Part shown: positions 23,805-31,921 of the stretch, piece after piece
Position numbering within the stretch: position 1 is the first letter of the stretch
How the letters are laid out: each line of letters begins with the position of its first letter
Program-made: the position numbers and the translations under genes
Notes under the pieces: model-generated
Database searches by the model: none
The model's input: only the letters and a program-made list of their open reading frames with translations
Told to the model about the DNA's origin: nothing
From: Sandaracinaceae bacterium
GTDB lineage: Bacteria > Myxococcota_A > Polyangia > Polyangiales > Sandaracinaceae
Assembly (NCBI GenBank): GCA_020633195.1
Contig: JACKEC010000020.1
Coordinates: 280,017 to 344,016 of the forward strand
Length of the DNA stretch: 64,000 nucleotides
Direction of reading: 5' to 3'

Positions 23805-26612
23805 ATGCGGCTTCGCCTTCTCGTCGTCTGCGTGGTGCTCGCCGGTTGCGACTCCGCTCCTCCGCCCACGCCCGACGCGGGTCCGCCCGAGGAGATCCTG
23901 GGCTGCGGTCGTGGTCTGGCCTTCCCCGAGCTCTTCTGGTCGACGGACTCGGTCGGGATGCCGGTCGGGGTCACGCGCGAGGTGTCGCTCGAGCTCGGCC
24001 GCGACTGCCCGCCCGGCGCGACGATCACCATCGAGGCGAGCGCGCCGGGGGTGGTGGGCCACCCGGACACCGCCACGATCCCGATCGACCTCGACCGCGC
24101 CGTGGTCCCGCTCGAGGGGCTGGCCGACGGCACCGTCACGCTGACGGCGCGGGTCACCCACGAGAGCGGCGACGAGCGCACCGCGCAGATCGAGGTCGTG
24201 GTCGCCTCGATCGACGTGCCCGCGTGCGACGGCAGCGCGAACGGCACGTTGACGCCGGGCGGCCAGGTGACGGGGAGCTCGAGCCTGGCGAACGCCGCGA
24301 TCACCCTCCCCGAGGGCGCCGCGCGCGACGACCGCTACCACGTGGACCCGTTCGACGTGACGGTCGCCTGCGCCGACGACATGACCCCCGAGGGCTACCG
24401 CCCGCTCGGCCCCGCGGTCGCGTTCGGGCCGGAGCACACCCGACTGTCGCGCGAGATCCCGCTGACGCTCCCGATCCGCCTCGTCGCGCTCCCCGAGGGC
24501 GCGCACCGCGGCCACGTGGAGGTCGTCTACCGCGGCGCCCACGACGCGGCGCCGCACATCGTGGGGATCGCGTCGCCGATGTTCGGCGGCTCCGCCGGCG
24601 ACGGCTGGCTGACCTTCGAGGTGCCGCGGCTCGGGACCTACCAGGCGGTCGTCTCCGAGAGCGCGCCGATCCGACGGACGCGGGAGTTCACCTTCCGCGG
24701 CATCCTCGGCTTCTCGATGGGCGGCAGCGGCTCGGGCCGCATCGGCTTCGGCAACCCCGAGCGCTTCGACTTCGTGGCGCCGCTCGGCGGGCCGACCGAC
24801 TGGACGTACATGCTGGAGTACATCCGCCGCTACCACACCGGCGGCTTCTGCACCGAGGACCAGCGCGTCGCCGACCCCGAGGGCTGCGCGATGGGCGCGT
24901 CGCTCGATCGCACGCCCCCGACGACGTTCCTCCACGAGCACGCCCAGACGTTCGAGAACTGGTGGTTCGAGGACGAGAACGACGGCAACAGCATCTTCCG
25001 GCGCGACGACTACATCTCGATCTTCCGCGACCTCGCGACGATGTTCGGCAACCCGAACACGGAGTACAGCGCCGACCCGAGCGAGCCGAACATCACGCCG
25101 CCCGGGGTCCCCGCCACCGAGCGCATGCGCTCGGACGCCGAGCGGTGCGCGACCGAGGGCCTGATCGTGATCCCGCCGTTCGACGGGGACGGCGACCCGA
25201 CCTCGGGCTCCGAGGGCGCGGGGTTCTTCGACGACGAGTACAACCCGGACGGCCAGTACCCGGTCATCACGTTCTGCGACGGATCGGACGCCCCCGGCGA
25301 CATCGGCCGCTGGGATCCGATGGGCGCGAACCGCGACCCGATCGAGGTGGTGCTCGCCGTCGACATCAACGGCAACGGCGTGCGCGACCCCGGCGAGCCG
25401 CTGATCCGCAACGGCCGCGAGCCCTTCGACGACTTCGGCCTCGACGGTGTGCCGAGCGAGCTCGAGGTCGGCGCCGACGGCGCGGCGTACGACCCGGTCG
25501 AGAACCCCGACCCGGCCGGCGACGACTTCGACTTCCAGTACAACCCGACCGGGACCGAGGGGAACTGGAACCGCGACTCGGTCGACGGAGACCCGTGCAA
25601 CGCGGAGGGCGAGGCGTTCCTCGACGTCGGGCTCGACGGCGTGATGGGCACCCGCCAGCTCGCCGCGGCCGACGGCCTGCCCGGGGGCGGGTTCGACTTC
25701 GGCGAGGGCAACGGCTGCTTCGACAGGACGTCGGGCGCGAACCGCATGATCGAGAGCTCGCCGCGCAACCTCGTCCAGGCGATGGACGAGCAGGACGTCC
25801 TCGACACCGACCTGTTCGCCGACGGCGGCATCCGCGACCTCTTCAACTGGGTCGTGATGGGCGACGTGACGACCGCGGGCTGGGCCGCCCGCGGGCAGCC
25901 GGTGCGCTACTACAACGGCTACCCGGCGCTGCACATGGACGGACGGCTCGAGCTCTCGTTCGCCGACGTCCCGTGGAACGAGATCGGGCGCTACGCGATG
26001 GTCCGCTACGGGAACATCGACGAGCAGGAGCGCTTCATCCGCGCGGGCGACGGCGGCCACGTGGGGACCGTCGAGCAGCTCATCCAGCGCTTCCGCTCGG
26101 GCCTCGGGGTGATGAACGCGCGCTGGCCCGACGGCGATCGCCGCCGCGAGGTGGAGGACCGCGTGTGCGCCGAGGGCGACCTCGAGGTCTGCGGCTACGT
26201 GAACAGCTTCGTGATGCAGTTCACCGCGTCGACGGGCCGCACGGGGCCGGTCTCGGTGGTGCTGCCGCCCGGCTACTTCTTCGAGGAGAACCAGGACGTC
26301 CACTACCCGGTCGTCTACTTCCTCCACGGCTACGGGATGACCCCCGAGGACCTCGTCGCGATCGGCCTGTTGATGTTCGAGGCGATGAACACCCCGCGCA
26401 CCGGCACGTCTAGGCGGTTGCAGAAGATCATCCTCGTGTTCCCGGACGGCCGCTGCCGCAACGACGAGTGCCTCACCGGCACCTTCTACACGGACGCGCC
26501 CGACAACGTCCCCGGCGGCGCCAGGATGCAAACCTTCTTGCTCGACCTGATGGACTACATGGACGAGAACTACCGCACGCGGAGCCCGGAGCGCTTCGAG
26601 GTCGTCGAGTGA
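23805..26612 (+). CDS. Large lipoprotein with apparently circularly permuted alpha/beta-hydrolase (esterase) domain
   Basis: A 935-residue lipoprotein (lipobox VLAGC, Cys about 15) with a PTPDAGPP linker. About 30-290 look like beta-sandwich domains. At 302-307 GFSMGG (Ser304) and the next residues (RIGFGNPERFDFVAPLGG) match the nucleophile elbow of esterase-D-like hydrolases. The part that should precede it, the oxyanion strand YPVVYFLHGYG (His841-Gly844), PDGRC and ELMDY-like MDYMDENYRTR, lies at the C-terminus, and the protein ends 16 residues after DENYR. Residues 330-800 hold a large insert with Ca-binding-like repeats (DINGNGVRDPGE). The order is thus permuted. The catalytic Asp and His were not identified. 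The stop overlaps the next start. Confidence 0.8.
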   Translation: MRLRLLVVCVVLAGCDSAPPPTPDAGPPEEILGCGRGLAFPELFWSTDSVGMPVGVTREVSLELGRDCPPGATITIEASAPGVVGHPDTATIPIDLDRAVVPLEGLADGTVTLTARVTHESGDERTAQIEVVVASIDVPACDGSANGTLTPGGQVTGSSSLANAAITLPEGAARDDRYHVDPFDVTVACADDMTPEGYRPLGPAVAFGPEHTRLSREIPLTLPIRLVALPEGAHRGHVEVVYRGAHDAAPHIVGIASPMFGGSAGDGWLTFEVPRLGTYQAVVSESAPIRRTREFTFRGILGFSMGGSGSGRIGFGNPERFDFVAPLGGPTDWTYMLEYIRRYHTGGFCTEDQRVADPEGCAMGASLDRTPPTTFLHEHAQTFENWWFEDENDGNSIFRRDDYISIFRDLATMFGNPNTEYSADPSEPNITPPGVPATERMRSDAERCATEGLIVIPPFDGDGDPTSGSEGAGFFDDEYNPDGQYPVITFCDGSDAPGDIGRWDPMGANRDPIEVVLAVDINGNGVRDPGEPLIRNGREPFDDFGLDGVPSELEVGADGAAYDPVENPDPAGDDFDFQYNPTGTEGNWNRDSVDGDPCNAEGEAFLDVGLDGVMGTRQLAAADGLPGGGFDFGEGNGCFDRTSGANRMIESSPRNLVQAMDEQDVLDTDLFADGGIRDLFNWVVMGDVTTAGWAARGQPVRYYNGYPALHMDGRLELSFADVPWNEIGRYAMVRYGNIDEQERFIRAGDGGHVGTVEQLIQRFRSGLGVMNARWPDGDRRREVEDRVCAEGDLEVCGYVNSFVMQFTASTGRTGPVSVVLPPGYFFEENQDVHYPVVYFLHGYGMTPEDLVAIGLLMFEAMNTPRTGTSRRLQKIILVFPDGRCRNDECLTGTFYTDAPDNVPGGARMQTFLLDLMDYMDENYRTRSPERFEVVE

Positions 26613-27133
26613 AGCGGAGGGCGCTCCTCGTCGCCGCGGCGAGCGTGGTCCCGTCCGTGGCCCTCGCGCAGCGCACGTTCCGCGGCCTCGAGGTGCCGGC
26701 CGAGAACGACTGGGAGGGCGAGCACCGCGCCCGGCCTCCCGTCGGCGACGCCGCGGAGCGCGCGGCGCGGCTGTTCGAGGCGATCCAGCGCGACGACCCC
26801 GAGCACGCCCGGGACTTCTTCTTCCCGCTCGAGCCGTTCCGCGTCCTGAAGGGGATCGCGGATCCCGAGGGCTACTGGAACGTGCTCTGGGGCCACTACG
26901 AGCGCGACATCCACGCGCTGCACGCGACGGTGCCCGCCGAGGCGACGTTCGAGCGCTTCGAGATGACCCGCCGCGGCGCGTGGGTCGACCGACGCGAGGA
27001 GGCCAACGCGATCCCGTACTGGGCGTCCCGGCACGACTGGGTCCACTACCGGGTCGGCGAGTCCGCGCGTCGCTTCGAGGTCCGCACCCTCATCAACTGG
27101 GGGCCGCGCTGGTACGTCACCCACCTCGGGTGA
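26609..27133 (+). CDS. Secreted hypothetical protein
   Basis: A 174-residue protein with a clear signal peptide (KRRALLVAAASVVPSVALA, then Gln) and a compact alpha/beta part with many aromatic residues (WNVLWGHYERD, WASRHDWVHYRVGE, INWGPRWYVTHLG). The family is not recognised. The GTG start overlaps the stop of the permuted hydrolase gene (GTGA), so the two are probably made together and it may act with that protein outside the inner membrane. Confidence 0.7.
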   Translation: MKRRALLVAAASVVPSVALAQRTFRGLEVPAENDWEGEHRARPPVGDAAERAARLFEAIQRDDPEHARDFFFPLEPFRVLKGIADPEGYWNVLWGHYERDIHALHATVPAEATFERFEMTRRGAWVDRREEANAIPYWASRHDWVHYRVGESARRFEVRTLINWGPRWYVTHLG

Positions 27134-27149
27134 CCTGTCCTCAGAGGTG
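27122..27149. terminator. Hairpin between convergent genes
   Basis: CACCTC (27122-27127) pairs with GAGGTG (27144-27149); both TGA stops lie in the 16-base loop. It may end transcription in both directions. There is no T-tract. Confidence 0.3.
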
Positions 27150-27953
27150 CTTCAGGAGCAGCTCGGCGAAGGTGTCGGGGTGCTCGCGGTGCAGGAAGTG
27201 TCCGCCCGGCATCGTCTCGACGGTGTAGGCGCCCGTGAACATCCGCTTGGCCGCGTGGTAGTCGGCGGGCGTCACGATCGGGTCGTCGGTGCCCGCGAAG
27301 CACACCGTGTCCATCGGGAGCTTGGCCTTCAGGTACTTGGGCGGGCTCAGCTCGAGCGCCCGGTAGTAGCCGAACGCCGCCTCGAGGCTCTCGGGGTGCG
27401 AGAAGCACTCGCGGGTCGCCTCGAATTCGCTCGGGTCCGGTGACCACGCGGGCGACCAGCGCTGATAGATCGCGGGCAGCGCGGCGAAGTCGTCCTTGGC
27501 GAAGCGCTTCGCGGCGCCCGGGAGCTTGTAGGCGAAGAAGTGACGCACGCCCCACAGCTTGCCGAGCGACGGCTTGATCGTGCTCGGGTGCGGGATGGCG
27601 ACGATGAAGAGCCTCGCGACCTTCTCGGGCTCGAGCGACGCCGCCGCGTAGGCCGCCGACGCGCCCCAGTCGTGCGCGATCACGATCGCGGGCTCGCCGT
27701 CGCCGAGCGCGTCGATCAGCCCGAGCACGTCGCGGCCGATCGTGAGGCCGTCGGCGTCCGCGGCGGGGACCTCGGTCGGGTGGTAGCCCCGCAGGAACGG
27801 CGCGACCGCCCGGTAGCCCTTCTCCGCGATCCGCGGCATCACGTGGTCCCAGGTGTGCGCCGTGTCCGGGAAGCCGTGGACGAGCAGGACGAGGGGGCCC
27901 TCGCCCTCGCTGAGGTACGCGAAGCGCAGGCCGTTGGCCTCGACGAAGTCCAT
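27141..27953 (-). CDS. Alpha/beta hydrolase (epoxide hydrolase/haloalkane dehalogenase-like)
   Basis: A 270-residue cytoplasmic hydrolase. The oxyanion motif HGFPDTAHTWDHV lies at about 25-37. The nucleophile elbow is HDWGAS (about 102-107), where the nucleophile is Asp, as in epoxide hydrolases and haloalkane dehalogenases rather than serine esterases. The C-terminal segment FAGTDDPIVTP and GGHFLHREHP supplies the acid and His. A natural substrate cannot be assigned. The start at 27953 is the only Met giving the usual N-terminus. The gene is divergent from the DUF255 gene. Confidence 0.88.
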   Translation of the reverse strand: MDFVEANGLRFAYLSEGEGPLVLLVHGFPDTAHTWDHVMPRIAEKGYRAVAPFLRGYHPTEVPAADADGLTIGRDVLGLIDALGDGEPAIVIAHDWGASAAYAAASLEPEKVARLFIVAIPHPSTIKPSLGKLWGVRHFFAYKLPGAAKRFAKDDFAALPAIYQRWSPAWSPDPSEFEATRECFSHPESLEAAFGYYRALELSPPKYLKAKLPMDTVCFAGTDDPIVTPADYHAAKRMFTGAYTVETMPGGHFLHREHPDTFAELLLKHL

Positions 27954-27989
27954 GCCCTCCGTGCTAGCCCAGCTGAACCATGAGGTCGA

Positions 27990-29804
27990 ATGAGTCGTAG
28001 GTCCCTCGTGCCTCGCTTCGCCTTCGCGCTCTGGCTCCTCGCGCTGAGCAGCTGCGGCGGCCCGAGCCGCGCCGTCGAGGAGCCGTCGGCCGACGCGGGG
28101 CCCGCGTGGAACGAGTGGACGCCCGAGACCTTCGCGCGGGCGCGCCGCGAGGGGCGGCCGATCCTGCTCAGCGTGCAGGCCGGGTGGTGCCACTGGTGCC
28201 ACGTGATGAACGACACGACCTACCGCGACCCGGAGGTGCTCGCGCGGCTCGCCCGATCGTTCGTGCTCGTGCGCGCGGACGGCGACGCGCGCCCCGATCT
28301 CGCGGAGCGCTACCGCCGCTACGCGTGGCCCGCGACGGTGTTCCTGGCGCCCGACGGCGAGCAGATCCTCGCGCTGCGCGGCTACCGACCGCCGGATCGC
28401 TTCGCGGCCATCCTCGACGACGTGGTCCGCGCGCACGCCGAGGGGCGCCGGCTCGAGCCGGACGCCGGCGCCGAGGAGCCGCCGGCCGAGGACCTCGACG
28501 CGATCCGTCGCGCGGTGACCGCGCAGCTCGACGGGATGTACGACGCCGAGGGCGGCGGCTGGGGTCACCGGCAGCGCTACCCCTTGGCCGCGCCGGTCGA
28601 GCACGCGCTCTACCGCGCCCGCGTCCACGGCGAGGCGCCGTGGCGAGAGCGCGCGCTGTTCACGCTCGATCGCTACACCACGCTCATCGACCCGGTGTTC
28701 GGGGGGATGTACCAGTACTCGATCCCCGAGGTGTGGGACCGGCCCCACTTCGAGAAGATCGTCCCGGTGCAGGCGGGCGCGATCCGCGCCTTCGCGGAGG
28801 CCTACCGCGCCACGGGTGACGCGCGCTGGCTCGAGGCGGCGGAGTCGATCCACGCCTACGTGCGCGAGCAGCTCCGGGCGCCCGACGGCGCGTTCTACGC
28901 CTCGCAGGACGCGGACCTCGGCGGGCACGGCCAGGCGGGGCCCCACGTGCCGGGCAACGAGTATTACGCGCTCGACGAGGACGGTCGCCGCGCGCTCGGG
29001 CTGCCGCGCGTGGACGTCCACGTCTACGCGGCCACCAACGGCCTCTTGATCGAGGCGCTCGCCAACCTCCACGTCGCGACCCAGCGCCGCGCGCCGCTCG
29101 CCGAGGCGGTGCGCGCGGCGGAGCGGATCGTGAGCACGCACCGGCGCCCGGACGGCCTCTTCGCGCACGACGCCGACGCGGACGACCCCGTGCCCTACCT
29201 CGCCGACCAGGCGCAGATGCTCGCGGCCTTCGTCGCGCTGCACCAGGCGAGCGGGATGCACCGATGGCTCGAGGAGGCGGAGCGCCTCGCGGACGCGATG
29301 ATCGCCTCGATGCGCGACGACGCGGGGGGCTTCGTCGCGCACGGCGAGGACCCGCGCGCGCCCGGGCTCTTCGACGACGTCCCCGTCCCCGTGCTCGACA
29401 ACGCCGTCGCCGCGCGCGCGCTGCTCGCGATGGCGCGCCTCACCGATCGCGAGCCCTACCGCGAGGCCGCGCTGGCGGCGCTGCGGGACGCGTGCCGACC
29501 CAGCGCGCTCCGGTCGCTCGGCCGCATGGTGGGCGAGCTCCTCCTCGCGCTCGAGGCCGCGCGCGACGGCTACCTCGTCCTGTCCGTGGTCGGCCCCGAG
29601 GACCCGCGCACGAGCGCGCTCTACGACGCGGCGCTGCGCATCGACGAGCCCACCCGACTCGTCGAGCTCGGCCGCCCGGGCGAGGGCCGCTACCCGTACC
29701 CCGGCGAGCCGGCCGTGTTCCTCTGCTCGAGCCAGGCCTGCTCGATGCCCGTGTTCGTCCCCGACGAGCTGCCCAGCGCGGTCGCGACCTTCCTGGATCG
29801 CTGA
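27990..29804 (+). CDS. Thioredoxin-domain (DUF255/YyaL-type) lipoprotein
   Basis: A 604-residue protein of the DUF255 (spermatogenesis-associated protein 20, YyaL) family. It has a signal peptide with lipobox LSSC (Cys about 23), then a thioredoxin-like domain at about 40-150 with the motif WCHWCHVM, followed by an (alpha/alpha)6-barrel-like region (about 170-600) with GGGWGHRQRYP, FGGMYQYSIPEVWDRPHFEK (in pieces) and FYASQDAD. Most family members are cytoplasmic; a lipoprotein form, sited in the periplasm or outer membrane, is unusual. The activity of the family is not established. Confidence 0.87.
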   Translation: MSRRSLVPRFAFALWLLALSSCGGPSRAVEEPSADAGPAWNEWTPETFARARREGRPILLSVQAGWCHWCHVMNDTTYRDPEVLARLARSFVLVRADGDARPDLAERYRRYAWPATVFLAPDGEQILALRGYRPPDRFAAILDDVVRAHAEGRRLEPDAGAEEPPAEDLDAIRRAVTAQLDGMYDAEGGGWGHRQRYPLAAPVEHALYRARVHGEAPWRERALFTLDRYTTLIDPVFGGMYQYSIPEVWDRPHFEKIVPVQAGAIRAFAEAYRATGDARWLEAAESIHAYVREQLRAPDGAFYASQDADLGGHGQAGPHVPGNEYYALDEDGRRALGLPRVDVHVYAATNGLLIEALANLHVATQRRAPLAEAVRAAERIVSTHRRPDGLFAHDADADDPVPYLADQAQMLAAFVALHQASGMHRWLEEAERLADAMIASMRDDAGGFVAHGEDPRAPGLFDDVPVPVLDNAVAARALLAMARLTDREPYREAALAALRDACRPSALRSLGRMVGELLLALEAARDGYLVLSVVGPEDPRTSALYDAALRIDEPTRLVELGRPGEGRYPYPGEPAVFLCSSQACSMPVFVPDELPSAVATFLDR

Positions 29805-29816
29805 GCCCTCTCAGCG
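29799..29816. terminator. Perfect 7-bp hairpin holding both stop codons of a convergent pair
   Basis: CGCTGAG (29799-29805), loop CCCT, CTCAGCG (29810-29816). The plus-strand TGA (29802-29804) and the minus-strand TGA (29811-29813) both lie in the stem. It probably stabilises or ends both transcripts; there is no T-tract. Confidence 0.45.
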
Positions 29817-31856
29817 CTCGAGGATCATCACGCGGTCCTCCGCGAGGATCCAGACGCGCCCGCCCTCGTCGACCTCGACGTCGACGAGCGTGCTCGTCGG
29901 CAGGCCGGAGTTGGCGTCGAGCACGACCCACTCGGGACCCTCCTGGAGGATCAGGCCGTTGTGCGAGGTCGCCCAGAGGTGACCGGCGTCGTCGATCGCG
30001 AGCCGGGTCGGGCGCATCGACTGCACGTTGGCGGGCTGCCGCGAGAAGTTGAACTCGCTGCGGTCGTACGAGGCGAGGCCCTCGGCGGCGGCGAGCCAGA
30101 TGAGGTCGCTGCCGACCGCCGCGTCGCTGACCACCTCGCCGCGGACGCCGCGCGCCTCGCCGAACACCACGGCCTGGGACGCGCCCACGCGGACGAGGCC
30201 GGACAGCGAGGAGAACCAGGCGTTCTCGGTGTCGAAGTCGACCGCGCTGATCTCGTCGGGGAGCTCGAGCCCGCCGGCTGCGCGGTCCGCGCCGCGGTGG
30301 TGGTAGAGGACGGTGGGGCTCGAAGGATCGATCACGGCGACGCCGCGGAGGCGGTTGCCGACGTCGTCCTCGCGGACCACCTCGAGCGCGACCCAGACGC
30401 GGCCGTCGTTCGACACGCCCGCGAACGGGACGCGGACGAGCGGCGTGGCCAGCTCGAGGGTGCGCTCCGCGAGCTGGTTCCAGCCCTGCCCCGCGTTCTG
30501 GAACACCCGGACGGTGTTCGGCGTGCCCTCGGCGCGGGTCACGAGGTAGGCGCCCTGCGGGCCGGTCGCGACCGCTTCGGGGATGTTGCCCTCGGGGACG
30601 GGCGCGCGGCGGAGCCTGTCGTTGTGGAACCGCGCCAGGTGGTGCTCGCGCGAGATCGTCCAAACCGTGCCGGTGCGATCGGTCGCGATGTGGAGGTCGC
30701 CCTCGGGGACGAGCGTCCGGGTGACGAGCGGCCGGGACGGACCCTGCGCGGGCAGCTCGAGCACGCCGTGGTTGGCGATCGCGAGGAACGCGTCCTCACC
30801 CTGGACGTACGCGCCGTACGCGCGACCGGGCAGGGTCACGTCGAGCGGCCGCGCGAGGAAGCTCGGCGCGCGCACCGTCGGCGAGTTCTCCGGCCGATCC
30901 GCGAGCCGCCGCGGCTCGGCGAGCGTGTCGCGCGAGGGCAGCTGCCCCGGCTGGTGCACGGCCGCCGACTGCAGCCGCGCGCGGTAGGAGCGCACGGTGC
31001 CCGTCTCCGCGCTCAGCGCGACGAGCGGCACGCCCTCACCCCGTGGCCCGATCGCGAGGACGCGGTTCTGGCTGACGAGCAGGACCTGCGTGCCGCGACG
31101 CACGAGGCCCACGAGCTGATCGTCGAGCCCGAGGATCGTGTAGCCGTACCAGTGGGTGCCGTCCCAGTGCGCGAGCTGCGCGTCGTTGGGCCCCTGGAGG
31201 ATCGCGAACACCTGACCGGGCAGCACTGGCACGACCGCGCGGACGTAGCCCTCGGGCATGCCGCCGCTGATCGGGTGCTCGCGCACCACGTCGCCCTCGA
31301 CGTACCAGAGCCCCTGGGTCGTCCCCACCCAGAGCTGCCCCTCGGGCGTCGGCGCGAGCGTCGTGCACTGCGCCGGCTCGCCGAAGACCTCCCAGGTCCC
31401 CCCCTGCGCGCGGCGGGCGACCCCGCCCATGCCGCAGAGCCAGACGGTGCCGTCGGCCGTGCGGTCCATGTCCACGATGTCGCCGAGGTTCGGCGCGCCA
31501 TCGACCGGCGTGACCGTGCCGTCGACCCACGAGACGAGGTCCTCGCCGATGGCGACGAGCAGGCCGTTGCCGTCCACCGCGACGCCGCGGACGTCGGTGC
31601 CCGGCAGCCCGTCGAGGATCTCGAGGCTGACGTCGTTCTCCGGATAGCGGAGCAGCCCGCCGTCGGTGCCGACGTAGACGAAGCCCTGGTGCTGCACGAC
31701 CGCGCGGACCTCTTCGAGGTCCGTCAGCGTCTCCACCCGGCGCACCGCGGTGGCGCCGAGGTTGAGCGTCTGCAGCGTCTGCGTCGGGCGCAGCCCCGTG
31801 GGACCGCAGGCGGCCACGAAAAGCAGGACGAAAAGAGACAGGGCGGTTCGACGCAC
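29811..31856 (-). CDS. Beta-propeller lipoprotein
   Basis: A protein of about 681 residues with a signal peptide and the lipobox VAAC (Cys about 17), followed by repeated propeller blades of the two-component-regulator type: GFVYVGTDGGLLRY, GQLWVGTTQGLWYV, GRVWVALE and GHLWATSHNGLI. There is no kinase or DNA-binding domain, so this is an isolated sensor-like or scaffold propeller on the cell surface. Two in-frame GTGs lie two codons apart. The inner one (31856) has GAGG 5 bases upstream and is preferred; the outer is 31862. Confidence 0.82.
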   Translation of the reverse strand: MRRTALSLFVLLFVAACGPTGLRPTQTLQTLNLGATAVRRVETLTDLEEVRAVVQHQGFVYVGTDGGLLRYPENDVSLEILDGLPGTDVRGVAVDGNGLLVAIGEDLVSWVDGTVTPVDGAPNLGDIVDMDRTADGTVWLCGMGGVARRAQGGTWEVFGEPAQCTTLAPTPEGQLWVGTTQGLWYVEGDVVREHPISGGMPEGYVRAVVPVLPGQVFAILQGPNDAQLAHWDGTHWYGYTILGLDDQLVGLVRRGTQVLLVSQNRVLAIGPRGEGVPLVALSAETGTVRSYRARLQSAAVHQPGQLPSRDTLAEPRRLADRPENSPTVRAPSFLARPLDVTLPGRAYGAYVQGEDAFLAIANHGVLELPAQGPSRPLVTRTLVPEGDLHIATDRTGTVWTISREHHLARFHNDRLRRAPVPEGNIPEAVATGPQGAYLVTRAEGTPNTVRVFQNAGQGWNQLAERTLELATPLVRVPFAGVSNDGRVWVALEVVREDDVGNRLRGVAVIDPSSPTVLYHHRGADRAAGGLELPDEISAVDFDTENAWFSSLSGLVRVGASQAVVFGEARGVRGEVVSDAAVGSDLIWLAAAEGLASYDRSEFNFSRQPANVQSMRPTRLAIDDAGHLWATSHNGLILQEGPEWVVLDANSGLPTSTLVDVEVDEGGRVWILAEDRVMILER

Positions 31857-31921
31857 GTTCACCTCGCGCCACGGGTTAGCGAACCCGAGCGCATGGTGTC
31901 AATCGGCATCGCCCTCGGGAC

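Noticed and set aside
20298..26531. A 2077-codon open frame on the minus strand
   Set aside because: It runs antisense through the GGDEF and hydrolase genes and in another frame through the phosphatase gene, all with clear domains; it is His/Arg/Val/Glu-rich, the usual shadow of GC-rich codons.
26575..26650. Frameshift splitting the hydrolase gene
   Set aside because: The downstream frame encodes a protein with its own signal peptide and a GTGA overlap, and the missing elbow motif is found earlier in the same chain, so permutation explains the early end better than mutation.
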